Assembly: GCF_900299535.1 (NCBI RefSeq)
Contig: NZ_OMKE01000007.1
Location: 131,501-195,500 of the forward strand
From: Aquimarina aquimarini
Lineage (GTDB): Bacteria > Bacteroidota > Bacteroidia > Flavobacteriales > Flavobacteriaceae
DNA length: 64,000 bases
Direction of reading: 5' to 3'
Shown here: positions 45,244 to 54,356 of the stretch, piece by piece
Layout: every line of letters starts with the position of its first letter
Position numbering within the stretch: position 1 is the stretch's first letter
Translations under genes and position numbers: made by a program
The notes under the pieces: model-generated
The model's input: only the letters and a program-made list of their open reading frames with translations
The model's database searches: none
What the model was told of the DNA's origin: nothing

Positions 45244-48084
45244 ATGAAAATGAAAAAACCAAAAATATTAATGAAAATCAACTCTACTGTAATAATACTA
45301 TTACTTTTTGCATTTTGCATACAAGTAAACAGTCAATCTCTAAACTTAAAGAAGGCACTACCTGTTGATCAAAGTGTACGAAAAGGAGTATTGCCTAACG
45401 GAATGACCTATTATATTAAAAGTACTGATGTAGTAAAAGATGCAGCCAGTTATTACATCATCCAAAATGTGGGATCTATTTTAGAAAACGATAACCAGCA
45501 AGGGCTGGCACATTTTTTAGAGCATATGGCATTTAATGGAACCAAAAATTTTAAAGGAAAGGGGATTCTCAATACCCTAGAAAAACATGGAGCCGTTTTC
45601 AGCAAAGATATTAATGCCTATACCTCTTTTGATGAAACCGTATATAACCTAGATAACATTCCTGTCAAAGATGGCCTGGTAGACACCTGCTTATTGATAC
45701 TCCATGATTGGTCTAATTATTTATCCCTTACAGAAGAAGAAATAGATGCAGAACGAGGGGTGATCAAAGAAGAATGGAGAACAGGTCAAAATGGACAAAG
45801 ACGTGTGCTTGAAGCTTCGTTACCTACCATATTTAATCATTCTAAATATGCAAAACGCATTCCCATAGGTTTGATGGATATCGTAGAGAATTTTGAGTAT
45901 AAAGCATTACGTGATTTTTATCATGATTGGTACAGAACAGACTTACAAGCAATAGCAATAGTTGGGGATATTAATGTAGAAGAGATAGAAAAAAAAATAA
46001 AAGCAAGGTTTTCTAGTATACCAGCAGTCAAAAACCCAAGAGAACGTTTTGTAGTTACTATTCCTGATAATAAAGAACTGTTGTATAATCTGGGAATGGA
46101 CCCAGAGGTATCTACAGCTTCAATTGGTTTTGGAATTCGACATAAAAAACCATCAGATGCTAATACTGTAGGAGGGCTAAAAAGAGCATTGTTAGAAAAT
46201 ATGGCAATGACAATGTTGTCTTCCAGAATCAGAGAAAAAGCCCAAAAACCAGAAGCTACATTTTTAAGAGCAGGAATTGGGTACGCTGGTTCCTCTAGAA
46301 CCAATAATATGTTGAATGTGCATATTGCACCCAAACCAGAAAAACAACAAGCAGCTTTTAGAGAGGTGCTTACAGAGGTAGTAAGAGCCGTAAAGCATGG
46401 GTATACACAATCAGAAATTGATAGAACTATAGCTCAGTTTTTGAATAGTTATGAAACGAGAATTGCAACAAAGAATGACCAACCACATGGTAGTATTATC
46501 AATGTGATACAGAATAACTATCTAGAGCAGGTAGAGATGACTGATATAGAAAAAGAGTATGCTTTAGCAAAACAGATTTTTGCAATGATTACCCCACAAG
46601 AATTACATCAAACCATACAAAATCTATATACACCTACCAATAGGATGTTAAATGTAACTGGGGTAAAAGGAAAAAATAACCTAACTAAAACAGAAGCATT
46701 ACAGATTATAAAAGAAGTAGAGAACTCATCAGATATCAAACCATATACAGAAACTTTTGAAGGGAAAACCTTGATGTCGGGAGTATCTATCAAAGAAGGA
46801 AAGGTAGAGGAGATTAAAAAAAATAAAGAATTAGGTTCTTCCACATTTATACTAAGTAATGGAGTAAAAGTACACTATAAGTTTACTGATAAAGAAAAAA
46901 ATAGTGTAGCATTACAAGCAATTAGTTATGGAGGTAAATCCTTGATCAAGAATAGCGACTTACCATCAGCAGAACTATTAGGAGATTTGGTGTTAATGTC
47001 TGGTGTAGGAGAGTATTCTGCAACAGAATTACAAAAAGTTCTGGCAGGAAAAACCGTAAGATTTGGCCCAGGATTGGGTGAAATTACAGAAAATTTAAGT
47101 GGATTATCTACTACAAAAGATGTAGAAATAATGTTACAATTGGCACATTTGTATTTTGTAAAACCTCGCTTTGATAAGCAAGCATATCAGGTATTACAAG
47201 GATCAATTGATGATTTCTTGTTACAAAAAAGTAAAAATATAAAATCACAGATGAGTGATAGCCTTACTGTAACATTATACGGAGCAGATAATCCTAGAGT
47301 ACAGATATTTACCAAAGAATATGCAAATAAGATTTCATTTGATAAAATAAAAGAAATCTACATCAGTAGATTCAATAATGCAGCAGATTTTGAATTTTAT
47401 ATAGTAGGAGATATAAAACCTGAGGTATTACAACCATTGTTAGCTAAGTACGTAGCAAGTCTACCCGTAAAAAACACAAAAGAAAAATTTAAAGATAATG
47501 ATCTGCAATGGGTCAATAAGAAGATTGATAAGGATATATATATAAACATGGAAGACCCTAAAACCAATGTAAACATATCCCTAAAAATACCTTTGGAGTA
47601 TACCATCAAAAACAGATTGCTTACAGGTGCGTTGAGTGATATTTTACAATTACGTCTTACAGAAACATTAAGAGAAGAAGAAGGAGGAGTATATAGCCCA
47701 AGAGCAATAGGTAGTATGCAAAAAGAACCTAAATCTCAAAGTAGTATCTCTGTTTCTTTTGATTGTAACCCTGATTTAGCAGAAAAGCTAATCACAATAG
47801 TACATACAGAACTCAATAAAATAGCAACAGGAAAGATCAATCAAGAAGATTTAGATAAAACCCTTACAAATTTTCTTAAAGAACGTGAGCAAGCAAAAAG
47901 CTATAATAGCTATGATATGCAGTCATTGTTATCATTTTATAGAGATGGATATAACAGAAACGATCCTAAAAATTTTGAAAATATAGTAACTAAGATATCC
48001 CAAAAAGATATTCAGGAGTTTACAAAAGAGATGCTTAAAAATGCTGATACATATGAGGTAGTTTTTAAGCCAAAGCAATCATAG
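45244..48084 (+). CDS. M16-family (pitrilysin-like) zinc peptidase
   Basis: An exported peptidase of about 946 residues in the full two-lobe layout. The signal peptide ends near VNS-QS. The inverted zinc motif HxxEH is in GLAHFLEHMAFNG near residue 89, with the third ligand Glu in EEIDAERGVIKEEWR about 75 residues on. Three further M16 domains follow, including the RLTETLREEEGGVYSPRAIG segment near residue 810 that shapes the substrate-binding chamber. It degrades peptides in the periplasm. I chose the ATG at 45244 (or 45250) because the GTG at 45226 lies inside a hairpin. It follows the tlpA-like gene in the ECF-regulated locus. Confidence 0.94.
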   Translation: MKMKKPKILMKINSTVIILLLFAFCIQVNSQSLNLKKALPVDQSVRKGVLPNGMTYYIKSTDVVKDAASYYIIQNVGSILENDNQQGLAHFLEHMAFNGTKNFKGKGILNTLEKHGAVFSKDINAYTSFDETVYNLDNIPVKDGLVDTCLLILHDWSNYLSLTEEEIDAERGVIKEEWRTGQNGQRRVLEASLPTIFNHSKYAKRIPIGLMDIVENFEYKALRDFYHDWYRTDLQAIAIVGDINVEEIEKKIKARFSSIPAVKNPRERFVVTIPDNKELLYNLGMDPEVSTASIGFGIRHKKPSDANTVGGLKRALLENMAMTMLSSRIREKAQKPEATFLRAGIGYAGSSRTNNMLNVHIAPKPEKQQAAFREVLTEVVRAVKHGYTQSEIDRTIAQFLNSYETRIATKNDQPHGSIINVIQNNYLEQVEMTDIEKEYALAKQIFAMITPQELHQTIQNLYTPTNRMLNVTGVKGKNNLTKTEALQIIKEVENSSDIKPYTETFEGKTLMSGVSIKEGKVEEIKKNKELGSSTFILSNGVKVHYKFTDKEKNSVALQAISYGGKSLIKNSDLPSAELLGDLVLMSGVGEYSATELQKVLAGKTVRFGPGLGEITENLSGLSTTKDVEIMLQLAHLYFVKPRFDKQAYQVLQGSIDDFLLQKSKNIKSQMSDSLTVTLYGADNPRVQIFTKEYANKISFDKIKEIYISRFNNAADFEFYIVGDIKPEVLQPLLAKYVASLPVKNTKEKFKDNDLQWVNKKIDKDIYINMEDPKTNVNISLKIPLEYTIKNRLLTGALSDILQLRLTETLREEEGGVYSPRAIGSMQKEPKSQSSISVSFDCNPDLAEKLITIVHTELNKIATGKINQEDLDKTLTNFLKEREQAKSYNSYDMQSLLSFYRDGYNRNDPKNFENIVTKISQKDIQEFTKEMLKNADTYEVVFKPKQS

Positions 48085-48115
48085 TTTACATAACAATATA
48101 ATGCCTGTTTAAATA

Positions 48116-48176
48116 AGAAACCAAGGCGATTGAAATGACCAAAGGGAGATGGTGTTTTTAATCGCCAGAGGTTTCT
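48116..48176 (+). other. Two-tier hairpin between M16 and dsbD-like genes
   Basis: AGAAACC at 48116-48122 pairs with GGTTTCT at 48170-48176; GGCGATT at 48125-48131 pairs with AATCGCC at 48160-48166. The internal loop is AA against AGA, the same as in the repeat at 21938. The 28-nt top loop has a weak further ACC/GGT stem. It ends 19 nt before the dsbD-like ATG and no T-tract follows. Confidence 0.6.
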
Positions 48177-48195
48177 GTAAAAGAATAATAAACAT

Positions 48196-50241
48196 ATGAA
48201 AAGAATTGTAGTAGTAATAGCGCTGTTTTGTTTTTTCGTGAGCAATGCACAAATACATGACCCAGTAAGGTGGGCTACATCTGTAGAAAAAGTTTCAGAT
48301 AACCTATATGATTTGGTGATCAAAGCAACCATAGAAGATAGTTGGCATTTATACGCTCAGCAAGTACCAAAAAATGGGCCTATTCCTACTACTTTTACAT
48401 TTGAAGACGCAAAAGAATTGTATAAGCTTGTAGAAGATACCAAAGAAGGAACAGGAACAACGGTAGATGATCCTGTGTTTGATATGAGAATCAAATACTT
48501 TGGGCATAAAGCAATATTTAAACAACGAGTTGAATTACTAAAACCATCAGGAGTAATTACAGCAATAGTGGAGTTTATGGTATGCAATGACACACAATGT
48601 TTACCCCCTAAAGAAGTTGATTTAAGTTTTACAATTTCTAGTCAGGTATCGGGGGCAGTAGTGCCTGCCGAAAAAAAAAAAGAAAAATTAGAAGATAAAA
48701 ACATTCAACTTGCTGATAGAGAGCAGGTAATTGGTAAAGGTAAAAAGAAGTCTTCTACACAATTAGATAAAGGAAATACCAAGAATACCTCCAAACATAC
48801 ATCAGATAATAGTTTTTTAGGGATATTTTTTATAGCCTTCTTATCTGGTTTTGCAGCATTATTGACCCCTTGTGTATTTCCTATGATTCCTATGACAGTC
48901 AGTTTTTTTACCAAACAAAGTAAAAATAAAGCACAGGGAATTAAAAATGCGATACTCTATGGTGTTTCGATAGTTGTGATTTATGTATTATTAGGATCTG
49001 CTGTAACCGCAATTTTTGGAGCAGATGCCTTAAATGCATTAGCAACCAATGTATGGTTTAATATTATATTCTTTTTACTACTAGTTGTTTTTGCAGTTTC
49101 TTTTTTAGGAGCTTTTGAAATTATGTTACCTAATTCATGGGCAAACAAAGTAGATTCACAAGCCAATAAAGGAGGGGTTATAGGTATCTTTTTTATGGCA
49201 CTGGCATTAGCCATCGTCTCTTTTTCATGCACGGGGCCAATTGTAGGTACCTTATTGGTAGAAGCAGCTTCTTCAGGAGGATTGGCACCAATCATAGGGA
49301 TGTTAGGGTTCTCTTTGGCGATTGCTTTACCATTTGCATTATTTGCCGCTTTCCCAGGGTGGTTAAATTCACTTCCCAAATCAGGAGGTTGGTTAAATAC
49401 TGTAAAAGTAGTATTAGGATTTCTGGAATTGGCATTAGCATTCAAATTTTTATCTCAAGCAGATTTGGTACTACAATTACATTGGTTAGAACGAGAAGTG
49501 TTTTTAGCCATTTGGATAGCAATATTTGCAGCACTCACAATGTATTTGTTTGGCAAAATACAATTACCCCATGACTCACCTCTTACCCATATATCTGTAG
49601 GTAGGTTGAGTTTAGGGCTTCTTACATTTACATTTACGTTATATATGGTGCCAGGATTATGGGGAGCCCCATTAAATTTAATTAGTGCTTTTCCACCTCC
49701 ACAACATTATAGTGAATCCCCTTATGGAGTTGGGTATACAAAAGTAGGAGAAGGGGCAATTTCTGTTCATAAAGAAATACCAGAAGGAGCACACCTGATG
49801 GAACCTCATGATATCTTAGCTTTTGATGACTATGATAAAGGAGTAGCCTATGCCAAAAAAATAAGCAAACCCATAATGATAGACTTTACAGGATGGGCTT
49901 GTGTAAACTGCCGTAAGATGGAACAGAATGTATGGCCTAAACCTGAAGTGCTGGATATTTTAAAAAACAAAGTAGTACTAATCTCTTTATATGTAGACGA
50001 TAAAAGACCTCTGCCAAAAGATCAAGTAATAGCCTCCAAATTAAGACCAGGAAAAAAATTAAAATACATAGGTCAAAAATGGAGCGAATTACAAACCATA
50101 AAATACAAAGCAAACTCTCAACCCTATTATGTGTTAATGGATCATGATGAAAATAACCTTATTGATCCTGTAGCATATACCCCAGATGTAGACGAATATC
50201 TGAATTGGTTGAATAGTGGGGTTTCTAATTTTGATAAATAA
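48196..50241 (+). CDS. dsbD: DsbD-type thiol reductant transporter
   Basis: A 681-residue inner-membrane protein with the three DsbD parts in order. The periplasmic N-domain (about 20-135) has a cysteine pair in [13 protein letters not shown]. The eight-helix domain (about 210-480) has the two key cysteines in [12 protein letters not shown] and [10 protein letters not shown]. The C-terminal thioredoxin domain (about 545-681) has [13 protein letters not shown] signal peptide ends NAQ. It carries electrons from cytosolic thioredoxin to periplasmic partners; the likely acceptors are the two TlpA-like lipoproteins of the locus, one of which starts 10 bp after it. Confidence 0.93.
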   Translation: MKRIVVVIALFCFFVSNAQIHDPVRWATSVEKVSDNLYDLVIKATIEDSWHLYAQQVPKNGPIPTTFTFEDAKELYKLVEDTKEGTGTTVDDPVFDMRIKYFGHKAIFKQRVELLKPSGVITAIVEFMVCNDTQCLPPKEVDLSFTISSQVSGAVVPAEKKKEKLEDKNIQLADREQVIGKGKKKSSTQLDKGNTKNTSKHTSDNSFLGIFFIAFLSGFAALLTPCVFPMIPMTVSFFTKQSKNKAQGIKNAILYGVSIVVIYVLLGSAVTAIFGADALNALATNVWFNIIFFLLLVVFAVSFLGAFEIMLPNSWANKVDSQANKGGVIGIFFMALALAIVSFSCTGPIVGTLLVEAASSGGLAPIIGMLGFSLAIALPFALFAAFPGWLNSLPKSGGWLNTVKVVLGFLELALAFKFLSQADLVLQLHWLEREVFLAIWIAIFAALTMYLFGKIQLPHDSPLTHISVGRLSLGLLTFTFTLYMVPGLWGAPLNLISAFPPPQHYSESPYGVGYTKVGEGAISVHKEIPEGAHLMEPHDILAFDDYDKGVAYAKKISKPIMIDFTGWACVNCRKMEQNVWPKPEVLDILKNKVVLISLYVDDKRPLPKDQVIASKLRPGKKLKYIGQKWSELQTIKYKANSQPYYVLMDHDENNLIDPVAYTPDVDEYLNWLNSGVSNFDK

Positions 50242-50251
50242 AAATATAACA

Positions 50252-51259
50252 ATGAGAAAACTAGTAATAGCACTGATAGCAATAGTAATTATAGCATCAT
50301 GCACAAAAGAAGTAGCCAAAGATTACGTCACTCTATCTGGGCAGATAACCAATAAAAATTCAGATTCTATTCTGGTAGTCAATAGAGGGTTTAAAAAAGT
50401 AATTAAAGTAAAGGAAGACGGAAGCTTCATGGACACATTAAAAGTAAAAGCAGGAAAATATACATTTTTTGATGGAAAAGAGCAGACCACTATGTATCTA
50501 AAAAATGGATACGATGTACAGATTAGTCTTGATACCAAGCAGTTTGATGAAACCATAGCGTATAGTGGTACAGGAGCCAATGGTAGTAACTATCTGGCAA
50601 AAAAAGCATTGATAGAAGAACAAAAATTAAGAATCCCAGAGCTTTTTGATCTGTCAATATCAGATTTTGATAAAGAAGCAGATGGTGTAATCAATGAGTT
50701 GAGAGAATTACTACAAGCAACAAAAGATCTAGACTCTACATTTATAGCCAATGAAGAAAACGGTTTTGAAGAAATAAAAAAAGAACTAGCAAGCAGTTTT
50801 AAGCAGAAACAGTTTTTAAATAACTTAAAAGGACAGCATTCGCCACAGTTTGTAGATTACGAAAATTATAATGGAGGAACTACCTCTCTAGAGGATCTAA
50901 AAGGAAAATATATATACATAGATTTATGGGCAACCTGGTGCGGGCCATGTAAAGCCGAAATACCTTATCTCAAAGAAGTAGAAAAAGCCTATCACGACAA
51001 AAACATAGAATTTGTAAGTATTTCTCTCGATCAAGAAAAAGATAACCAGAAATGGAGAGATATGATAGAACAGAAAGAATTAACAGGAGTACAATTGATT
51101 GCCGATAATAACTTCAAATCCCAATTTGTAAAGGATTATAAAGTGATGGGAATACCAAGATTTATATTACTAGATCCAGAAGGTAAAATCGTATCTGCAA
51201 CAGCACCAAGGCCATCAGACGAAAAATTAAAAGAACTTTTTAACAAATTAAACATTTAA
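50252..51259 (+). CDS. TlpA-like thioredoxin lipoprotein, second copy
   Basis: A 335-residue lipoprotein. I start at the ATG at 50252, giving lipobox IIASCTKE (Cys16) 10 bp after the dsbD stop; an upstream ATG at 50216 would overlap dsbD and hide the signal peptide. A DUF4369-like beta domain (about 20-105) is followed by helices and a thioredoxin domain (about 205-335) with DLWATWCGPCKAEIPYLKE and cis-Pro in GIPRFILLDPEG. WCGPC is the classic reductase-type active site, unlike WCMPC in the first copy. Probably reduced by the neighbouring DsbD-like protein. Confidence 0.93.
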   Translation: MRKLVIALIAIVIIASCTKEVAKDYVTLSGQITNKNSDSILVVNRGFKKVIKVKEDGSFMDTLKVKAGKYTFFDGKEQTTMYLKNGYDVQISLDTKQFDETIAYSGTGANGSNYLAKKALIEEQKLRIPELFDLSISDFDKEADGVINELRELLQATKDLDSTFIANEENGFEEIKKELASSFKQKQFLNNLKGQHSPQFVDYENYNGGTTSLEDLKGKYIYIDLWATWCGPCKAEIPYLKEVEKAYHDKNIEFVSISLDQEKDNQKWRDMIEQKELTGVQLIADNNFKSQFVKDYKVMGIPRFILLDPEGKIVSATAPRPSDEKLKELFNKLNI

Positions 51260-51285
51260 ACATAGTTGATTTTTGTTAGTTAATT

Positions 51286-51328
51286 AAGAATCACTTTGAT
51301 CTGACTAATCAAGGTGGTTCTTTCTTCT
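51286..51328 (+). terminator. Intrinsic terminator closing the redox/Sus locus
   Basis: AAGAATCACTTTGAT at 51286-51300 pairs with ATCAAGGTGGTTCTT at 51308-51322, with two G-T wobbles and a 7-nt loop; a T/C-rich tail follows. It lies 27 bp after the second tlpA-like stop. Confidence 0.75.
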
Positions 51329-51486
51329 CAATAGAAGAAATTTAAGTTGAAAATGGTATAAATACCCCTTGATATATAGTGCTTTATAAATAATTTATGT
51401 CTTGGGTTAGGCATACTATTTCCAAAAAGTAATACCACACATACTTGGATATTCAATAAAACAAATCGAACCATAAAAACAAAAAC

Positions 51487-52515
51487 ATGGCTAAAAACAT
51501 AGATGCTGTAGTAGGAAACACTCCTCTGGCAGAAATTCACTTTACATATAAACAGGCTCCACGAGTTATATATGCCAAATTAGAGAATTTTAATATGACA
51601 GGAAGTATAAAGGATAGAATGGCATATCATATCATTAAAAAATCATACGCTACAGGAGATTTAAAAAAAGGAGATGAGATCGTAGAAGCTACCAGTGGTA
51701 ATACAGGTATTGCTTTTTCGGCAATAGGAAAAGCATTAGGTCATCCAGTAAAAATATTTATGCCAGACTGGATGAGTAAAGAGCGAATCGATATCATCAA
51801 GAATTTTGGAGCTACCATACGATTAGTCAATAGTGAAGAAGGAGGTTTTTTGGGAAGTATAGCCATGACTCAAGAATATGCAAGAAAAACACCCAACGTA
51901 TTTTTGCCTTGTCAATTTGATAATATATGTAATAGTGAAGCACATTATCAATCAACAGGTCCCGAAATTTATAAACAACTCACACAGGTAAACAAAAAAA
52001 TAGATGCTTTTGTTGCAGGAGTAGGTACAGGAGGCACAGTTATGGGAGTAGGCAAGTACCTTAGAGAAAAAAACACAAAGCTTGTAGTACACCCTTTAGA
52101 ACCCTCTAATTCTCCTACTTTGACTACAGGGCACAAAGTAGGGACTCATAGAATTCAAGGCATCTCAGATGAATTTATTCCTTCCATAGTCAAGCTTCAG
52201 GAATTAGATGACATTATACAAGTAGATGATGGAGATGCTATTATTATGGCTCAAAAACTAGCAAAAGAAATAGGACTGGGAGTAGGGATATCCTCTGGAG
52301 CAAATTTTTTAGGAGCAGTAGTCGCACAGAATAACTTATCCAACAAAGCGATAGTAGCTACCGTTTTTAGCGATAGTAATAAAAAATATTTAAGTACAGA
52401 TATATGCAAAGAAGAGCCAGTAAAATCAGGCTTTATTTCATCTGATATCCAGTTAAAAGAATTTAAGATAATTCCCCCTTTAGATACCCATAAAATAAGG
52501 AGTATGAATCTGTAA
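51487..52515 (+). CDS. Cysteine synthase-like PLP-dependent enzyme
   Basis: A 342-residue fold-type II PLP enzyme of the cysteine synthase / cystathionine beta-synthase group. The PLP Lys is in [11 protein letters not shown] near residue 43; the phosphate-binding loops are [11 protein letters not shown] and [12 protein letters not shown]; the C-terminal SSGANFLGA motif is also present. It would join O-acetylserine (or a relative) with sulfide. The [11 protein letters not shown] segment (N-x-x-A-H-Y) is typical of CysK/CysM. It precedes the cobalamin genes by 85 bp and may be a separate unit; the exact substrate is open. Confidence 0.88.
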   Translation: MAKNIDAVVGNTPLAEIHFTYKQAPRVIYAKLENFNMTGSIKDRMAYHIIKKSYATGDLKKGDEIVEATSGNTGIAFSAIGKALGHPVKIFMPDWMSKERIDIIKNFGATIRLVNSEEGGFLGSIAMTQEYARKTPNVFLPCQFDNICNSEAHYQSTGPEIYKQLTQVNKKIDAFVAGVGTGGTVMGVGKYLREKNTKLVVHPLEPSNSPTLTTGHKVGTHRIQGISDEFIPSIVKLQELDDIIQVDDGDAIIMAQKLAKEIGLGVGISSGANFLGAVVAQNNLSNKAIVATVFSDSNKKYLSTDICKEEPVKSGFISSDIQLKEFKIIPPLDTHKIRSMNL

Positions 52516-52567
52516 ATATTAATGAGAAAGATATTGGGAATTGTTTTTTCCTTTAAACAATAATAAA

Positions 52568-52575
52568 TAGTTTTG
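52568..52575 (+). promoter_or_regulatory. -7 promoter element for the cobalamin genes
   Basis: TAGTTTTG matches TAnnTTTG and lies 25 nt before the cobW ATG at 52601. A TTG at 52541 may be the -33 box at long spacing. No cobalamin riboswitch sequence is seen in this leader. Confidence 0.5.
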
Positions 52576-52600
52576 TTTATAATCTTTTTCATAAGAACTT

Positions 52601-53692
52601 ATGGCTATACAGACACAAAAAATCCCTGTAACGATCATTACAGGATTTCTAGGCTCAGGAAAAACAACTTTGATACATCAAATTGCTAAAAATGCCAATG
52701 GTAGACGATTAGCGATCATTGTCAATGAGTTTGGAGAATTAGGAATGGACGGAGAAATCCTAAAAGGAAATGATTGCGGTTGTGATGAAGAAAATATATT
52801 AGAATTGAGTAACGGTTGTCTTTGTTGTACGGTACAAGAAGAATTTCTGCCAACCATGTTACAACTGATGGAGCGCAAGCAAGATATTGATCACATCATT
52901 ATAGAAACCTCAGGATTAGCATTACCAAAACCATTGCTAAAAGCTTTTAATTGGCCTGACCTCAAACCACAAATTACAGTAGATGCAGTCATTACAGTAG
53001 TAGACTCTGTAGGGCAGGCAACAGGAGAAATTTGTGATCGCGATAAAGTACAATCACAAAGATTAGACGACGAGAATCTAGATCATGAATCCTCTATAGA
53101 AGAACTGTTTGAAGATCAGTTGTCTTGTGCAGATTTGATTGTAATGACCAAATCTGATCTTATTAATAATGAGGAGTATATAGAAGTACGAGACATTATT
53201 CAGAATCGAGTAGGCTCAAAAATTAAACTAATTTCCGCAGTAAAAGGAGATATACCCGCAGATGTATTATTAGGTATAGACGCAAAAGCAGAAGATCATG
53301 TAGATAGCAAACACTCTCATCATGAAGCGCATCACCATCATCACGATCACGACCATGAACATCATCACCATGACCACGACCATGATGAAACCATTAACTC
53401 TATTGTTATAGAAATCAAAGCTCCACACACTCCAACAGCTTTGGTGAATACCCTAAAAGAGTTGGTAGCAGCATATCCGATATATAGGATAAAAGGAATC
53501 ATACATGTACCAGGTAAACCAATGCGTATGATTGTACAAGGAGTAGCAAGCAGGTTCGAAAACTATTTTGATAGAAAATGGGCAGAAGGAGAAACCAAAG
53601 CCACGCAACTGGTGATTATCGGTGAAAAACTCGAAGAGCAGAAAATAGTACAGGTCATAGAAGAAAAACTAATGGCTGGAGCGCAGGTATAA
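52601..53692 (+). CDS. cobW: CobW-family (COG0523) metal-chaperone GTPase
   Basis: A 363-residue G3E GTPase. Walker A is GFLGSGKTTL near residue 18, the family CxCC metal site is in NGCLCCTVQEE near residue 71, and the guanine-specificity motif is MTKSDL. A His/Asp-rich loop at about residues 232-265 (HSHHEAHHHHHDHDHEHHHH and onward) probably binds metal. A C-terminal CobW_C domain follows. In a cobalamin cluster it most likely supplies cobalt to corrin ring insertion; zinc delivery is the main alternative for this superfamily. Confidence 0.92.
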   Translation: MAIQTQKIPVTIITGFLGSGKTTLIHQIAKNANGRRLAIIVNEFGELGMDGEILKGNDCGCDEENILELSNGCLCCTVQEEFLPTMLQLMERKQDIDHIIIETSGLALPKPLLKAFNWPDLKPQITVDAVITVVDSVGQATGEICDRDKVQSQRLDDENLDHESSIEELFEDQLSCADLIVMTKSDLINNEEYIEVRDIIQNRVGSKIKLISAVKGDIPADVLLGIDAKAEDHVDSKHSHHEAHHHHHDHDHEHHHHDHDHDETINSIVIEIKAPHTPTALVNTLKELVAAYPIYRIKGIIHVPGKPMRMIVQGVASRFENYFDRKWAEGETKATQLVIIGEKLEEQKIVQVIEEKLMAGAQV

Positions 53693-53742
53693 CCACGTTG
53701 CTTGATATATCAATATATAAATTTAAAAAAAAATCAACCACT

Positions 53743-54330
53743 GTGAAAATATATACACGCAAAGGAGATACAGGTAAAACAGGAGTTTTTGGAGGTAAAA
53801 GAGAATACAAAGACTCGGCCCGTATAGAATGTAATGGAGCCTTGGATGAAGCAAACTCTACCATAGGATTACTACGAGCCAAATTAGGAAATGACCATGA
53901 ATGGCAACAGAATTTGCATAAAATCCAGAAAGATTTAATGGATATGATGTCACATTTGGCAAGACCATCAGACTCTAAAAAAGAAAACCCAAACCCTAGG
54001 CCTATAGATGGAGCCGATTTTTGTGAGCAATGGATGGATGATATGGAAGCCAATATAAGCTCTCCCTCAGACTATTTCTTATTACCAGGCGGAAACGAAA
54101 TATCAGCATTATGCCATGTATGCAGAACTCAAATCAGAAGAGGAGAACGCAGACTCGTAACACTCATGCATGAAGACCCCGAATCTGTAGAAGAATATGT
54201 AATCGCCTATGTAAATCGATTATCAGATTTATTTTTTACGATGGCCAGAGCAGAAATGGATAAAGCAGGAGTTGCAGAAGAAAAGTGGCAATTATTTTTG
54301 TATAAGAGAAAAAAGAAAAAAACATCATAG
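53743..54330 (+). CDS. PduO-type ATP:cob(I)alamin adenosyltransferase
   Basis: Adds the 5'-deoxyadenosyl group to cob(I)alamin or its precursors. About 195 residues with the PduO blocks: YTRKGDTGKTGVFGG at the N-terminus (ATP-binding), RIECNGALDEANSTIGLLRA, FLLPGGNEISALCHVCRTQIRRGERRL and YVNRLSDLFFTMAR. I chose the GTG at 53743, which puts the family's K-I-Y-T-R-K-G-D start at residue 2; a TTG at 53698 would add an unmatched stretch. It lies 50 bp after cobW; its stop overlaps the likely start zone of the next gene. Confidence 0.92.
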   Translation: MKIYTRKGDTGKTGVFGGKREYKDSARIECNGALDEANSTIGLLRAKLGNDHEWQQNLHKIQKDLMDMMSHLARPSDSKKENPNPRPIDGADFCEQWMDDMEANISSPSDYFLLPGGNEISALCHVCRTQIRRGERRLVTLMHEDPESVEEYVIAYVNRLSDLFFTMARAEMDKAGVAEEKWQLFLYKRKKKKTS

Positions 54331-54356
54331 ATTTACATACAATTCATGGTATAGCT

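Noticed and set aside
48981..49445. 154-codon open frame antisense to the dsbD-like gene
   Set aside because: It mirrors the low-complexity membrane segments of dsbD, has no start signals and shows no protein-like pattern.
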